From positions 278,520,016 through 278,584,015 of the forward strand of contig CM056993.1 of the NCBI GenBank assembly GCA_029891345.1: a DNA stretch of 64,000 nt. Direction: 5' to 3'. Origin of the DNA: Dryococelus australis (lineage: Eukaryota; Arthropoda; Insecta; Phasmatodea; Phasmatidae). Every line of letters starts with the position of its first letter. Positions within the stretch are counted from its first letter, which is position 1. The notes beneath the pieces were generated by a model. It was given only the letters and a program-made list of their open reading frames with translations, did no database searches and was not told the origin of the DNA. Shown piece after piece: positions 13,401 through 25,400 of this stretch. Position numbers and translations under genes: made by a program.

Positions 13401-16400
13401 ATGCACTTGGGTCCCATCCCTATCCAAGATCACCAATTTTCCTCTTAGTTTTAAGGCAGGTTAAAAAAAATAGTTTGAGGCAGTCCCTCTCGGCTTAGTT
13501 GTAGGACGTTACTCATTCCGACCATGCACCGACTCCTTCAACCGCCAGATGACTCTCGCAGTACAGTGGAAGGGTGTTACTCTGCCTGACCATGTACCGA
13601 CACCTCAAGCATTTGCTTACCACTAGCTGATACTCGTTCAGTCTAGATTGTCATGCTGGCCACCAGCTCATCCAAGTCTTCCACACTTCTCATTGACCCA
13701 GTTTCTACGCACCTAGAGCTCACCAGTCTGAGTACCATATGACTGGAGTCACCCTTGTCCCCTACACCCCCATGTTTTCTGAGACTAGGTGTCGCTCTGG
13801 TTGGCATCCTAGGATCAGCCCTTCTGGCCCTAGTCAGGATACAGGCTGGTTATGTGCGTTTACTGTTCCGGCAATAACCAGACTTAATCTGAATTGGTTT
13901 ATTCATCATTTGCAGCTAACTATTCTTTCTCTACCTGCTCCCACTACATATTTCCTATTTCGTGAATGGAACTTACACCATTCTTGCAGGAGCAGGCATG
14001 AGCCGCAAACTCTGCCCCTACCTCATTTTCAGGGAGAACAGTCTCCAAGTGATACTTGGATCTATGGCAATGTTTTACCTTCCTGAGTAACACAAGAGTG
14101 GTGTCCTTACCTTGGCTATTGTCACCTTCTGTAAGTGCTTGGGTCTGCCGGCGATGTACCATCTGCCAAGTCACTTGCTCCCATTCACTCAACAGTCTAA
14201 ACAAGTAGGCATGAGGGTAGAAGATACCATTTCTTACATAATAATGTCCTACCTGCGATGCATGTGTGCAGGCTGGCCACACAGCAGTCAGCACCCGATG
14301 GGAGATCCTGTAGCTTGAGCTCAGTCTCTGCATCCCACAGCCGGATAACCCGCACATCGCCCGTCACAACAAGCTTCTGGACACGCTGCTCCCAGCAGGT
14401 TACCAGCCCCACTCTGTTTGCTGCAACACACCCAGACCTCACAGCTACTGCTAACTTCTCTTTTCATACCATCACTTTTTTTCCTTGAAGTATTTTGGTA
14501 CTCAGTGCATGACAGTATTGACAACTACTTTACACTACTGTAACATTTTTCTCACAAGGCAGCTTACCATATGCAGACTTGGATACTGGCTGTGCATCAG
14601 CAAGCGCTTGCCAGGCAGAAATGAGGCTTGGCTCACGACCGTAGCTTGAGCTATAGTTGCTCCATAGCCGCAGGGAGCCATCATCTGAGCCCACAAGCAG
14701 CAGTGCAACATCGTGGCCATTCACAAACTGCAGGGAGGTGATGCGGGAGTTCCGGGCACCATGGTTGTTCCAGTAGCTGAGTCGTGCACTCGAGGCCCAA
14801 TCCCACACTCTGTGTGCACAAACACACACACCCCCCCTCAAAAAAAGGTAGAGGTGAACATTCTTGTTTCCATCAGCAAAGGATATTATAATCAGAATTA
14901 TGGTTACATTACCAAACTTGACTAAAATGTATTAAAGTTAGGGAATCAGAAAACTTATACTATAATGTTCATCCCATAAATAATTACACTATAGTATAAG
15001 TTTTCACCAAAACTTTGATGCGTGGGATGTTTTATGACTATGCTTTTCTTTTGCCAACTACACATCAGCACATGCGTGACATATACCCCAGCGAAGATAT
15101 GATCCATGACCGGCCTTGGAAAGGCCAAATAATAGTCTCCTTGGAAACATTAACACACCAGGAGTGCTGTTTGAAGCATTAAAGCTATAGTCACACAAGT
15201 CACCCTTGCCCAGTAAAGTCCCGTGAGAAGGGATACAAGCCAGTAAAGCCAGTGAGTTACCCTTAAGTGGGTGTTGGATGCTGCCAGTACAAGGAAAACT
15301 ACCCGAGCTTCTCGCCATACCTGAGAGAGTGCAGCAATGCCAACGAAACCCAACGTGCATGCCAAACACGAGTATATAAGGCCACGCACACCCAAGAAAC
15401 GTAAGTTGTTCTACGGCAGCTAGTCCCAGCATCTTCCAGTGCTGAGGTTCTCTGCCAAACCCTCCTCCCTGAGGAGCAACCACTGACAGTAGGTGATCTC
15501 AATAGCTCGCTTTGGCACCAGTTGTGTTGAAGCTCTATACTTGCCTTCCTCTCGAGGAAGTATTAATATGAAGCACCTGCAAATACCAGTGACCAGCACT
15601 CAACAACGTCTTCAAGCACCAGCTGCAGCACAGAAGAGTCGACACTTCCCCCTCCTTGACATTGCCATCAAGCCCAACTATTACCACACTTACACTACAG
15701 TGGTACCCCAAGTCCCTTCAAGACTAACTGACTTCAGTTAAGGTTTAGTTGTTCTCATAGATAACTAGTTGTTGCTCTTGTTATTCCAATAGGCCCCTTC
15801 ACCAGTCCCATTAACTTCACTTTTGTACGTTACTTAGTGCATTGGTAAAACGGAAGAGAGAGTATGAGTCATCGTGCTTATTCTGGATGGACTAAACACG
15901 TTTTTCAGTATAACCGTCGAGTATCCTTCCTAGAGTGAACTGTACCCCAGCATTAATCCTGGTGACATTCTGCAAGGGAGAGGGAGGGAACCACGGAATT
16001 TACACTTTATTCAGACTCTAGAGTAGGACTGTGGGCCATCCCCTAACAAGGAAAGCACATACGTCAATAAAGACTATACACTAATAGGCCACCCATACTG
16101 TGGGTAGGGTACGAAGAAGTACCTGGTGGGCAGTACGGTAGAGCCCCCTCCCCCCCTATTCCCAAGACTGCAGAACAAAGTGGTTAGGCTACTAGAGTCA
16201 GTTAATCCACTCCACCCAACACATATAGACCTGCTGGAAGGAGTGCCAGGCCTGACAAGGAGTGACCTAACTCCTTCTGGGTACATTATAGGTAGGGAAC
16301 AGCTGCCTGCCACCTCATTGCAGGAATGAACAGTTGAACCTTCCTGCTCATGCTGTTCATTTGTAGAAGAGATATCAAGTGAAGTGACAGAAGGAAAGCC

Positions 16401-19400
16401 ACAGTCCTTGCGAATTTATACAAAATTTTCTCTGTTCAGCAGTTTTTCGGGTTGTGTGTGTGGGGGTCAATGTAGCCTTCCAACATGGGGGCGCATTTAT
16501 CGGGGGTGCAGACGCGCTGCGAGTTTCGCCCCGCGTGGAGGCAACGACAAATTAAAACCCCAGTCTCTGAGGTGGGCCGGCTGTGGCGTCACAAGGCCAC
16601 AGGGATGCTGCCATCTCTCGTGATTGCAGGAAATTCTTCCAGGACTAGCCACGGGTAGTAGAATTCTCAAAAATAATAATTCCAATCGCGGGGATGCCTT
16701 TTGCATGCACAATTCTGGACGAGCAATGGGGATTGTAATTACGTGCATAATATACAATGATGTGATCGCTACCCAGACTTGTGGGCTTCTTAGCGCGATA
16801 CATTTATTCTGGTTTGCTGCTTATATATTCCATATTCGGCCCCTGAGTACATGTGGCTCGTAGATGGGGCATTCTATCATGTGTCAAAACAGAAAGAAAA
16901 TAGGTGTGTTTGTAAGTAAGAAATAGTTCTTTGCAGAATATTATAAGAGTGCACATGAATGCAATGCATTGTCCCTTTGGTATAATTTTCTAGTCTTGGT
17001 TAAGCTTTTCTTGCATGAGGTGGACGGACAGTTTGAAAGAACTTACGAAAACTTGTAAGTAACCGTTAATGTACTAAATATGTACTTATGCGCAAAGTGT
17101 TGCAAGTAGAGCCAAGATTATATGGTGGATAGTAGTAATGGGCGAGTTTTGCTCCATGTGCCCCTCGCTCGCTGCAGCTCTTGGAGCATTATATAAACAG
17201 TGGACCGGCCATTTACATGGGAGTTTACTTTGTAAGTCCTTAGCCTGAACTCTGTGACACTTGTCTAATTGTCTTCCTCATGATGTCAGATGCCACTTAC
17301 TCGAGAGTTGTCTGGCAGTAAGTCTCCAGCCTGTAAGCCACGTTGATAGATAGCCAGCTCTCTCTACGGATCGGAGAGCAGTGTGTTCAGTTGGTCAGAG
17401 TTCACCATGTGCCCAAGCTGTCATTCTGTATCAGGCTTCTTAAGTTATGCTAGGTTTTTGCCCATCAGGCTTTCCTGGGCATAGGTCAGGAGTCTGTGTT
17501 TGGCGTTTCGTCATTAAAGACACTTGTTCTCAAGTCAGCTGTCTGCTTTCACAGCTACCGTATCTGCCACTATCCCACATTAGACTCGCACCCCTTTTCT
17601 GCGACGCGAACCTCCTTACATCAGGCCCGGAAGGACACACTTTGTTCTTGCCAGAGTTGGGTGCTTGGCTGCCAGCAGGTCATGCCACTCTCCTGGACAC
17701 TCCCTTGGAAAGTGTATAAAGAGTCTTTCCTGGCCACCCAGGTGCAAGGTGGGAAAACTCTGAGGCCTCAGATGTGCGCCTGACTAGAATGGTCAGCCGC
17801 CCCTCAGATGTCACTGGGGAATTGGAGGAAGACATAGTGTTTTTTTCTAGGAATATCAGTACCCTCAACCTGATGGTGAGACTTGAGAAATCATGTCGCC
17901 ACCCCCCCTCCCCGCCCAGCAGGCTGAGAGTAGACTAGCTCCCAGAGAACACCATGACAGCACTCCCATCTAAGATTGTGTGTAGTTACTACCCCTCAAC
18001 CAGGCCGTAAGTAATGAGCGATCGTGTCACCCCCCTTACTGGTTGTTGACAGGAAGGTAAACAGAAACAAACCCCTATGGCATTGGCACCAGAGGGCACT
18101 GCCAGCTCACTATCTCCATGCCTGGTCACCATGCTGTAAGGAAGAAGGCGGCTAAGATTGCACTTGTCCAGACAAAGCACACTGTCAGGCAGGCACCAGT
18201 CTGAACCAAATCCCTGCTAATGGAGCACACTGCTTCCTAGCTCTTGGGGGGAGAAACTGATGAGTCCACTTGACGCACGACATATTTTTCAACAATGGAG
18301 ATTTAACGACTTCCAGTCCATACCTAGGTCAGTTTGTTGCGGAGTTTAAAGTTAATTTTGCCCCGTTAAAATGTGAGCTTGTACTGTCTGCAGATTGTTT
18401 ATTCACTGTCCCACCATAACAATGCTTAAAGGAAACAAGTTCCTTTACTCACTGCTAGATAGCTCTAGTAGTAATTATTGCTTGTCTTTTGTTTCACATG
18501 CCCTTCCAGCCGGCCGGTGACGTCACAGAGACAAGCCACGTATTCGCACATTCCGTTCTGCGATCTCCCCTCGCCCTAGTGGCACAAGCCAATCAGCATC
18601 AGGCAGTGGCCCGGAAATTAGTATAAAAAGGGAGACAGCCAACGTTTCCACAGAAGTCTTAGTTTCTAGCGCTCAACGCTCAGATTCTGACCAGAGTGAA
18701 CTCGACTCTTCCTAGCGCTTTCTGCTCAGGAATTGACCCACCTACATTTGTTTCCAGCACCCGTTGCTCAGACACTACACCCTGTTTTGCATTGCTTAAG
18801 CTACACTTGCAATAGGGTTAGGTTAAGATAGTTAAGAGCTCTTCCAGCTACGTACCCCGCAAACCCTTTTTCATCCTGCAGTTATGGACATATTTATAGT
18901 GGACCAATACTTACAATCTTTCTTAAGACTAATCCTGTAACATCCTTGCTTAGTTCACCCTGCTGTGTGTCAGAGATAACGTTACGTTGTTCTACACGAG
19001 TACATCGTACAACAATTCAAGAGTTGGTTGCTTAGGTTGCATCATACACTGCATTCCCTTGGTTGTATGCAAGTCGCCTTTACTAGCCATCCTAACTTGT
19101 ATTCTAGCTTTCCGGTTGATATTGGCGCCGTTGACCAGATGCTAGGGTGCATTCCCCAGGTGTTTATTTCCTGTAGCAGAATAAAACATGGGTCAGCTTT
19201 TAATTTGAGTAATTTTCCTGTAGACTAAGCACCTTTCTGTAGTTACTCTCACGTAACAAGTTTGCAGGTGATCTCTGAAAATTTAAACTCAATTGAGCCA
19301 AACACTAGTTTTTTCACACACGCACCAGCTTTCGCCACCCTTACCATCAAATCCTTGGGTTTGAAGGAAAGGAGAAGCTGCATACTTCACTGTCTTAGAA

Positions 19401-22400
19401 ACAGCTTGTCAGCTTGGTGTTCGCTGGCCTCTCCTCTGTGGTCTTTGCTGGGAGAATCTGACGTCCCCTAGTTTGGGATGACTGGAACAAGGCCACACAC
19501 CCATGTGCGACTTTGGACAAGGTGACGCGTGTCCGATTAGCTAGGGCTAGATCACGGTCGTGTGGCTTTGGTTGCACTTTGGTCGGTTGTGCTTACAGGT
19601 TGACTTACTCCTGTTTGCGGATAGATACAGTGGTTCGGCATGTGGCCTTATGTGATGGAACAAAGTTATAGACTTTACGATTCAAGAGTCCCTTCGATTG
19701 AATCAAGAACTCAAAAAATGCCTGCACCAAGTATGGAAGAAAACCAACGATATTGGGACAGCCACTTGCCAAAGATACTTTTTGCCCTACACAGAAGAAC
19801 CATTTAAGCCATTGCTCCCAGTCCGAGTCAGCTTCTGCCGGAATGCACGTTACAACGCCCGGAAGAATGGCAATGGGAGCACCCCCTCCCCCACATCAAT
19901 GTCACAACCCAAAGTTATTCGTCAAGCTGCTGAGTTACGCTTCAAATGAGCCAGAGAGAAGCAGGATGAATATGGAAGCCAGAAGTGTCCACAACGCCCT
20001 GATGTCAAACCTTTCACCATGGGGGAGACAGTACGACTTCGCAGCCATCCACTGAGCAAGGGATGTAATCAGTTCAGCGCTGGATAGGCTGTAAAGTGGG
20101 AAGGACCCTATAAAATAATTGGATGACAAGAAAATGTTTACTGGGAAGAAGATTGTCGTGGAAAGATAAGGAAAGCTAAGAGAGGCCAAATACGTCTGTA
20201 TCCCGAATCTGCCCTGGCACCTGTTCAGTATTCGTCATCTTCGTTACCTTGTTCAGTATTCGTCATCTTCGTTACCTCACGACCCATCAGACGATGCTAA
20301 GGAACCTGTCTGTACGTCCGCCTGCCAGGAAGAATGGATGTCTTTCTCCGTCAGGACGAACAAAGAAGAACATTGGGTAACGACCAGCTACTGCTCCGAA
20401 TCTGTTACGATAAGGGCACCTAACGTCAGCAGAGTAGACAACTCTGAGAGGACTGTACTGTTTACACCCTCGAGTTCTGACGGAAGTTCACTCCGCACCC
20501 TGGAAAGTGGACTCCGAGCGCTATGGAGATTTCCTGGAGAAGTCCAACAGATCAGAAGACCAGCCATCAGTGCCTGCAACAGACCACCGGAATCAGTAGA
20601 ACCCCTTCAGTCAGCACTGCCAGCTTTCCAGCGCCTATGAAGCCTGCATCACGACGGACTGCATCCCCAGCTCGAGCTAGTATTGCCCGCTCTTCATCTT
20701 CCAGACAACCTAGAAGCTCTTCAGCTCCTTTGCCAACATCTACCACACCTTCCAGAGGATCTCTCCCTGCAGTCCTTGAAGAAGTCAAACCCCCTTGCCT
20801 CCTACCACTGGTAACGGCAACTCCCAAAACCTTTAAGGAAGTGGGCCCCTTAAGACCCTTCAGGACACGGCACAGGATAGATAGGGAAAGTTAACAACTA
20901 CCTAGTCAAATCTGCCATACCAACTTAGAACCAGGTTCCCTTCACCTTGCGCAGTTTATACTTCGGTCAGCTCAAGATATCAAGATAGTTAGGAGGCAGT
21001 ACGGGCCACCATGTCTATTCCTCTCTGAAATAAAACACGTGTTATCTTTTACTTTGACTTTCCTTAGGTGACTGTAGGATTCCCCAGTAAACACCATGCC
21101 CACCAGAGTGGAGCAGGAAACCGGGTTCACAAACTATTTTACCACCATAGTATAGAACTAGGAGTTCACCCTAAGGGACTCGTACATCGTATAAACACAC
21201 ACGCTCGACGGCCACCCGTTTCGGTGCACCCAGGTGTACCAAAAGGCAGAGCCACAACCATTAGAAAGACAACCCACAAAGTGGCTCGACAACCAGACCA
21301 GTTTGTACTCCGTCCACCGCACTGCTTGTATTGCCGGAGGGAGCATTTGACTGATTCTGGAGGCCTGACTGCCTTTGGGTCCAAACACACAGTTGTTGGA
21401 CTACTCAGAAAATAAACCCACCCTCCAAACATTGCACCACTTGTGTAGCTGGTTGGGGTGAGGATATAGCTGCGCGTAGACTCGGCTGCGGCCAAACACC
21501 CTTGGCTAGGGACCATTTGTCGACTGCTCCCCTCTTGTGAGGCCAGTTGTAGTATTCCTCCATGCCTTACACCAAAAGGGATGATAAGGATTTGCAGAAG
21601 AGAAAAGCAGTGGCCACTTACAAGTCTACCTGGGGCTCCACCCCATCCAATAGGCGTTCTGCCACAATAACCCCTGGGACTGAGATCATGCCGCCTGCCA
21701 ACTGGAGAGGCCTCACCTTCCAACTCCCCCCCTGTCTCTTTTCAGCCCCCAAGAAGAAACCGCGGGCCATACCCCATGGTAGCTGTCAACCGCCGCGGGG
21801 AGGTGGTCTTGATAGGCATTGTCTGCCCTTGGTTGCGGGGAAACCACAGTTCCAGCCAGGTAAAGGCATTCGCTAACAGATCCAGCCACTGCAGCATCTT
21901 TGAACCAACCAGTTCCATCATCACCATCAGCAGCCGCTACACGGCTACTAGACTGACTCTGCAGCCCAGCCGATCAAGCACCAGTGCAGGTAATCAGGCG
22001 ACCTCGACGTGTACTTGATTTTGTGCCCAGTCACCAAGCGACCCTACCTACGGTACATTGTACACTAGTCGGGCCCCAGCCTGCAAATAAGTTTGACTAG
22101 CCACTGTTAACCTTGTGTGTGACTGGCCTGAACACTAAAAACCAGCTCTGAAAGTGACATAACATTTTGATTGTTCCCGAGATCTCCACGCGTCAAGTAG
22201 TATAAGATTTTGAGTTAAAATCAAGCCTGCACCAAAAATGTAAATGTATACCCATGTACATGTGTATAACGTCCGCTCCTTATAACTTTCTTATAACTAG
22301 AAACGAGGGAAACAGGGTCTCCTTAACGAGGTTTATTACCTTATTACTTTTGTGATCCTGATGTCCCAGCTGGTGGTTCGATAACCTTTTGGACTTAGGA

Positions 22401-25400
22401 TGGTGGAACCGGGTGGAGGGCTGTCCTGGAATAGGTCCTGACAGGCACAATATTTGTGGTAGCTACCCGAATAGTGTTAAATGAGAGTTCCCTGGCTACT
22501 GGTGTGCCTGTAGGCCATATAACTGCTGGTAACGCCCATTTCGAGGGCTGGGCAGGAAGAAGTGACACTGGTTTCAGAAGGTTGTTCCAGGTATCTTTTG
22601 ATGATGGTGCCGTAGGTACGGAATTCCAGCAATGTTACGGGATGCACGTGGCTCATCGCAAGATGGCGGCTTCTTCGCGCTCTACCATGTACACCCTGGG
22701 GGCATTAGGCTCTGATTCACCAGATCACGTAGCCTGGGCACTTGCGATCTTGGCAGCCTTTTTCTGGCCAACTCAAAGGCATGACATTAGGAAACCAGTT
22801 GTGGGTACACATCTAGGCACTTACAGTGATGTTACAGTAAATCTCAGAGGATAAAACCAGAGAAGAAAGTAGGGTGTTACTATTAAGTGGATTTAGTGGA
22901 TGTCCTGGAGGCCGAGGCACGACCGTTATTATTGTTCACATTTACGCAGCAGTGCGAGGGAGGACAGATATGACATGGTCCGTCCACGAGCGTACACTTC
23001 ACGAGGAACGGTGCTCTGACCCGTAGCAATTTGTGGAGAGGGCCCGATGGTTCCCATGGGTAAGAAGTTGAGTGAGCAGCACTACCTGATACTGACCTCA
23101 ACTGCTCCTCTAGGTTCACTGTGTCCCCTACCACGGCTCTCAAGTAAGCGGCGTTACCAGCTTGTAGCCTGAGAGCCGTGATATTGGAATGTGTGTGTTC
23201 TCCCCAAGCCTCAGGAGCCTCACAGATGGGTTGTCTCTACCCCTGCCACAGTGGCGCCAGAAGGGCGGCACTAACTCCAACAACCAGTTAACCAAACTTT
23301 GACAAGAGGTGGGAGCACCCTTTAGTGGGGACTTTTTGTTCGCTACTCTATTGCAGTGGTGGTGCATGTACCTAGAAGTAGATGATTGGATATGCACACA
23401 GAAGCAAAACGGGTAAAGGAGGTGAAAGTGAAAGATCAGACCGAAAAGAGATTACTTGGTAGCTACACGCTTTAGTCAGTCAGTAGGAAGTTACGAATAC
23501 ATATATCTCCGACTTGTGCTCGCTATCATCTGATGAAAGAGGGACCAAGTTTGCCAGGCTGTTTGCCACACAGCAACGTGATAACGATACTAGAGTGGGC
23601 GAGAGTGACCCTGGTAAAACCAAACCCAGCACAGATGAGGCTCATAGCCAAATTAAAAGCAAAAAGAAAAGGCTCGGTGACAAGAGCTTATGTCTGATGT
23701 GTTGAAAACACAAGTCCTGACAATAGTAATCTACTAACGCACAGCAGGTTGGTAAATAATCAACTACCTAGGATCGTTCCGATTCCGTTAGAAGAGATAG
23801 CCAGTCTCTCCTCTATAGGGGTTCAGTTCTGACATGATATCGGCGCCTTGCTGGTATATATAACTGGCCATGTGGCTACTCTGCAGGGCACAAAATCTTG
23901 ATTAATTGGTGCAAGTATATGTTTGGTAGGTAAGGTAGAAGGAAGGCCAATTTGGCGACGTTTTAACAATACGGGAGCTTTCTGTGGCGCAGCCATTTGT
24001 GGTGTTGGTTGAGCGACCAATATTTCCTGTTGTTGGTATGCTGAAGGTGGCAGGAGTATTGCACGGGTCAAGTGTGTTATTATGGCTGGTGTAGGTGGCA
24101 GTTCAGGCTTCCTCAAGTATTCTACAATATAGTCCGGATAGGCTGCTGGACCAGAGCATACAGGCTGCGAGAATAGATGATGGTAATGGATTTTCTCTTG
24201 GCTCTGGTAGTGGATGTAGAGCTTGCACCTGTTCCCTGGGCTGAAGGCTAGCTATCTGTTTGACTACTGAGGGCTGATATTTGTGCGCTTGGCCCAATGC
24301 AAATAGAGCCTCTTTAACTCTCTCTTTTAGCCCCCTACCAAGCTGCTTTGCACTTATAGGTACCGCTGGTGTGAAGTTACATCTTTCACCGCAAGGGTGC
24401 TTGGCCTGATAACTGCCTACCACTTTGGGGATTAGAGTCCAGGTTCCAGGGAGAAGTAATCACCAAATGTAGTTTGCAGCTTCACAGACAGTGTACCCTT
24501 TGAGGGCTTGTCTGTAGCCCACAATCCAAAATGTTGACAAAGGATGGCGGTACGCGCGTGTGTTCTGTGAACCAAAATATGTGTTGTACAATGAATAAAC
24601 CTCCCATGAATACCTGTAAGTACATGCAAGAATAACTACAAGGTACTACGTCTACAAGGAGTGAACTCACAGTAAAGGTTCAGTCATGTTTTATTTTCAG
24701 AAAAATAAAAATGTGGTCATAATGCTCTAGCTCAAGGTCAGCATCATGAGCATCAACCCTTGAAAGTTATCTTTCAGGTTGGCCAGCAGAGGCGTCTGAT
24801 TTGAAAGGGGTACGTAGAAATTATTGGCTAACTTCTTAGGTGGCTGAGTATGTGTTGTAGGAACGACGTCACTGTATAGCTGGCACTTCGCTTGGGAAAC
24901 TAAGCATGAGAGTGACAGGATGGTAACCTTTAAAAGGACAAGGATAGGATCCATTGCAATTATGAAAGAGGGCAGGGGGGCGGGTGTAGGTTTGCGAGGT
25001 ACGTAGCAGATAGCTACTGACGTAATCCTAACATACCGCAAGCTCTGCTGATGTTTACCATTGGCAAGGGGTGCGTTCCGAGCAAGCGTGTGCTGGAACG
25101 ACGGCAACAATAAAAAACTAGCACAGCACAGAATGTTGGCCAGAGCAATGCGTGTTGGCCTGAACGATGACAATAAACTAGGCTTAAGGCGTGGATCAGT
25201 TCCGAGCTATGAGTATTGGAAAGACTAAAGCAATTTGATTGACTCTGAGCAGCACGTGCTGGAAACAAAAACTGGCGTCAATATGATTGCTTCCCGAGCG
25301 GCGCACGCTGAGAAGGAACACTGGTCTAGAGACGCAGGTCGTCTCTCCTTTTATGCTCAACACGGGTCACTGCCCATCGCTGATTGACTGGTACACTAAG

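Larger units (their letters stand above)
18449..19130 (+). mobile_element. LTR-retrotransposon leader, plus-strand copy with stem-loop array
   Basis: Matches 25535-24900 on the minus strand through many blocks (CTGCTAGAT, CCAGCCGRCCGGTGA, CACAGAGACAA, CAATCAGC, CAGTG.CCCG, AGCTACGTACC.CGCAAACC). Promoter features are a CRE-like TGACGTCA at about 18518 and a TATA box (TATAAAAAG) at 18622. Three stem-loops follow at 18664-18775. An ATG at 18884 sits where the other copy has the start of a small ORF, but here a stop follows after 18 codons. TTGGCGCCG at about 19119 may be a primer-binding-site remnant marking the LTR end. Confidence 0.6.

Noticed and set aside
18622-18630. Host gene promoter
   Set aside because: The TATA box lies in a repeated retroelement leader with a second copy at 25.35 kb, so it is an LTR promoter and not evidence for a host gene.
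21166-21723. 185-codon minus-strand open frame
   Set aside because: It overlaps plus-strand frames in repeated retroelement DNA; the composition shows no domain, and a stop-free stretch of this size can arise by chance in GC-richer DNA.
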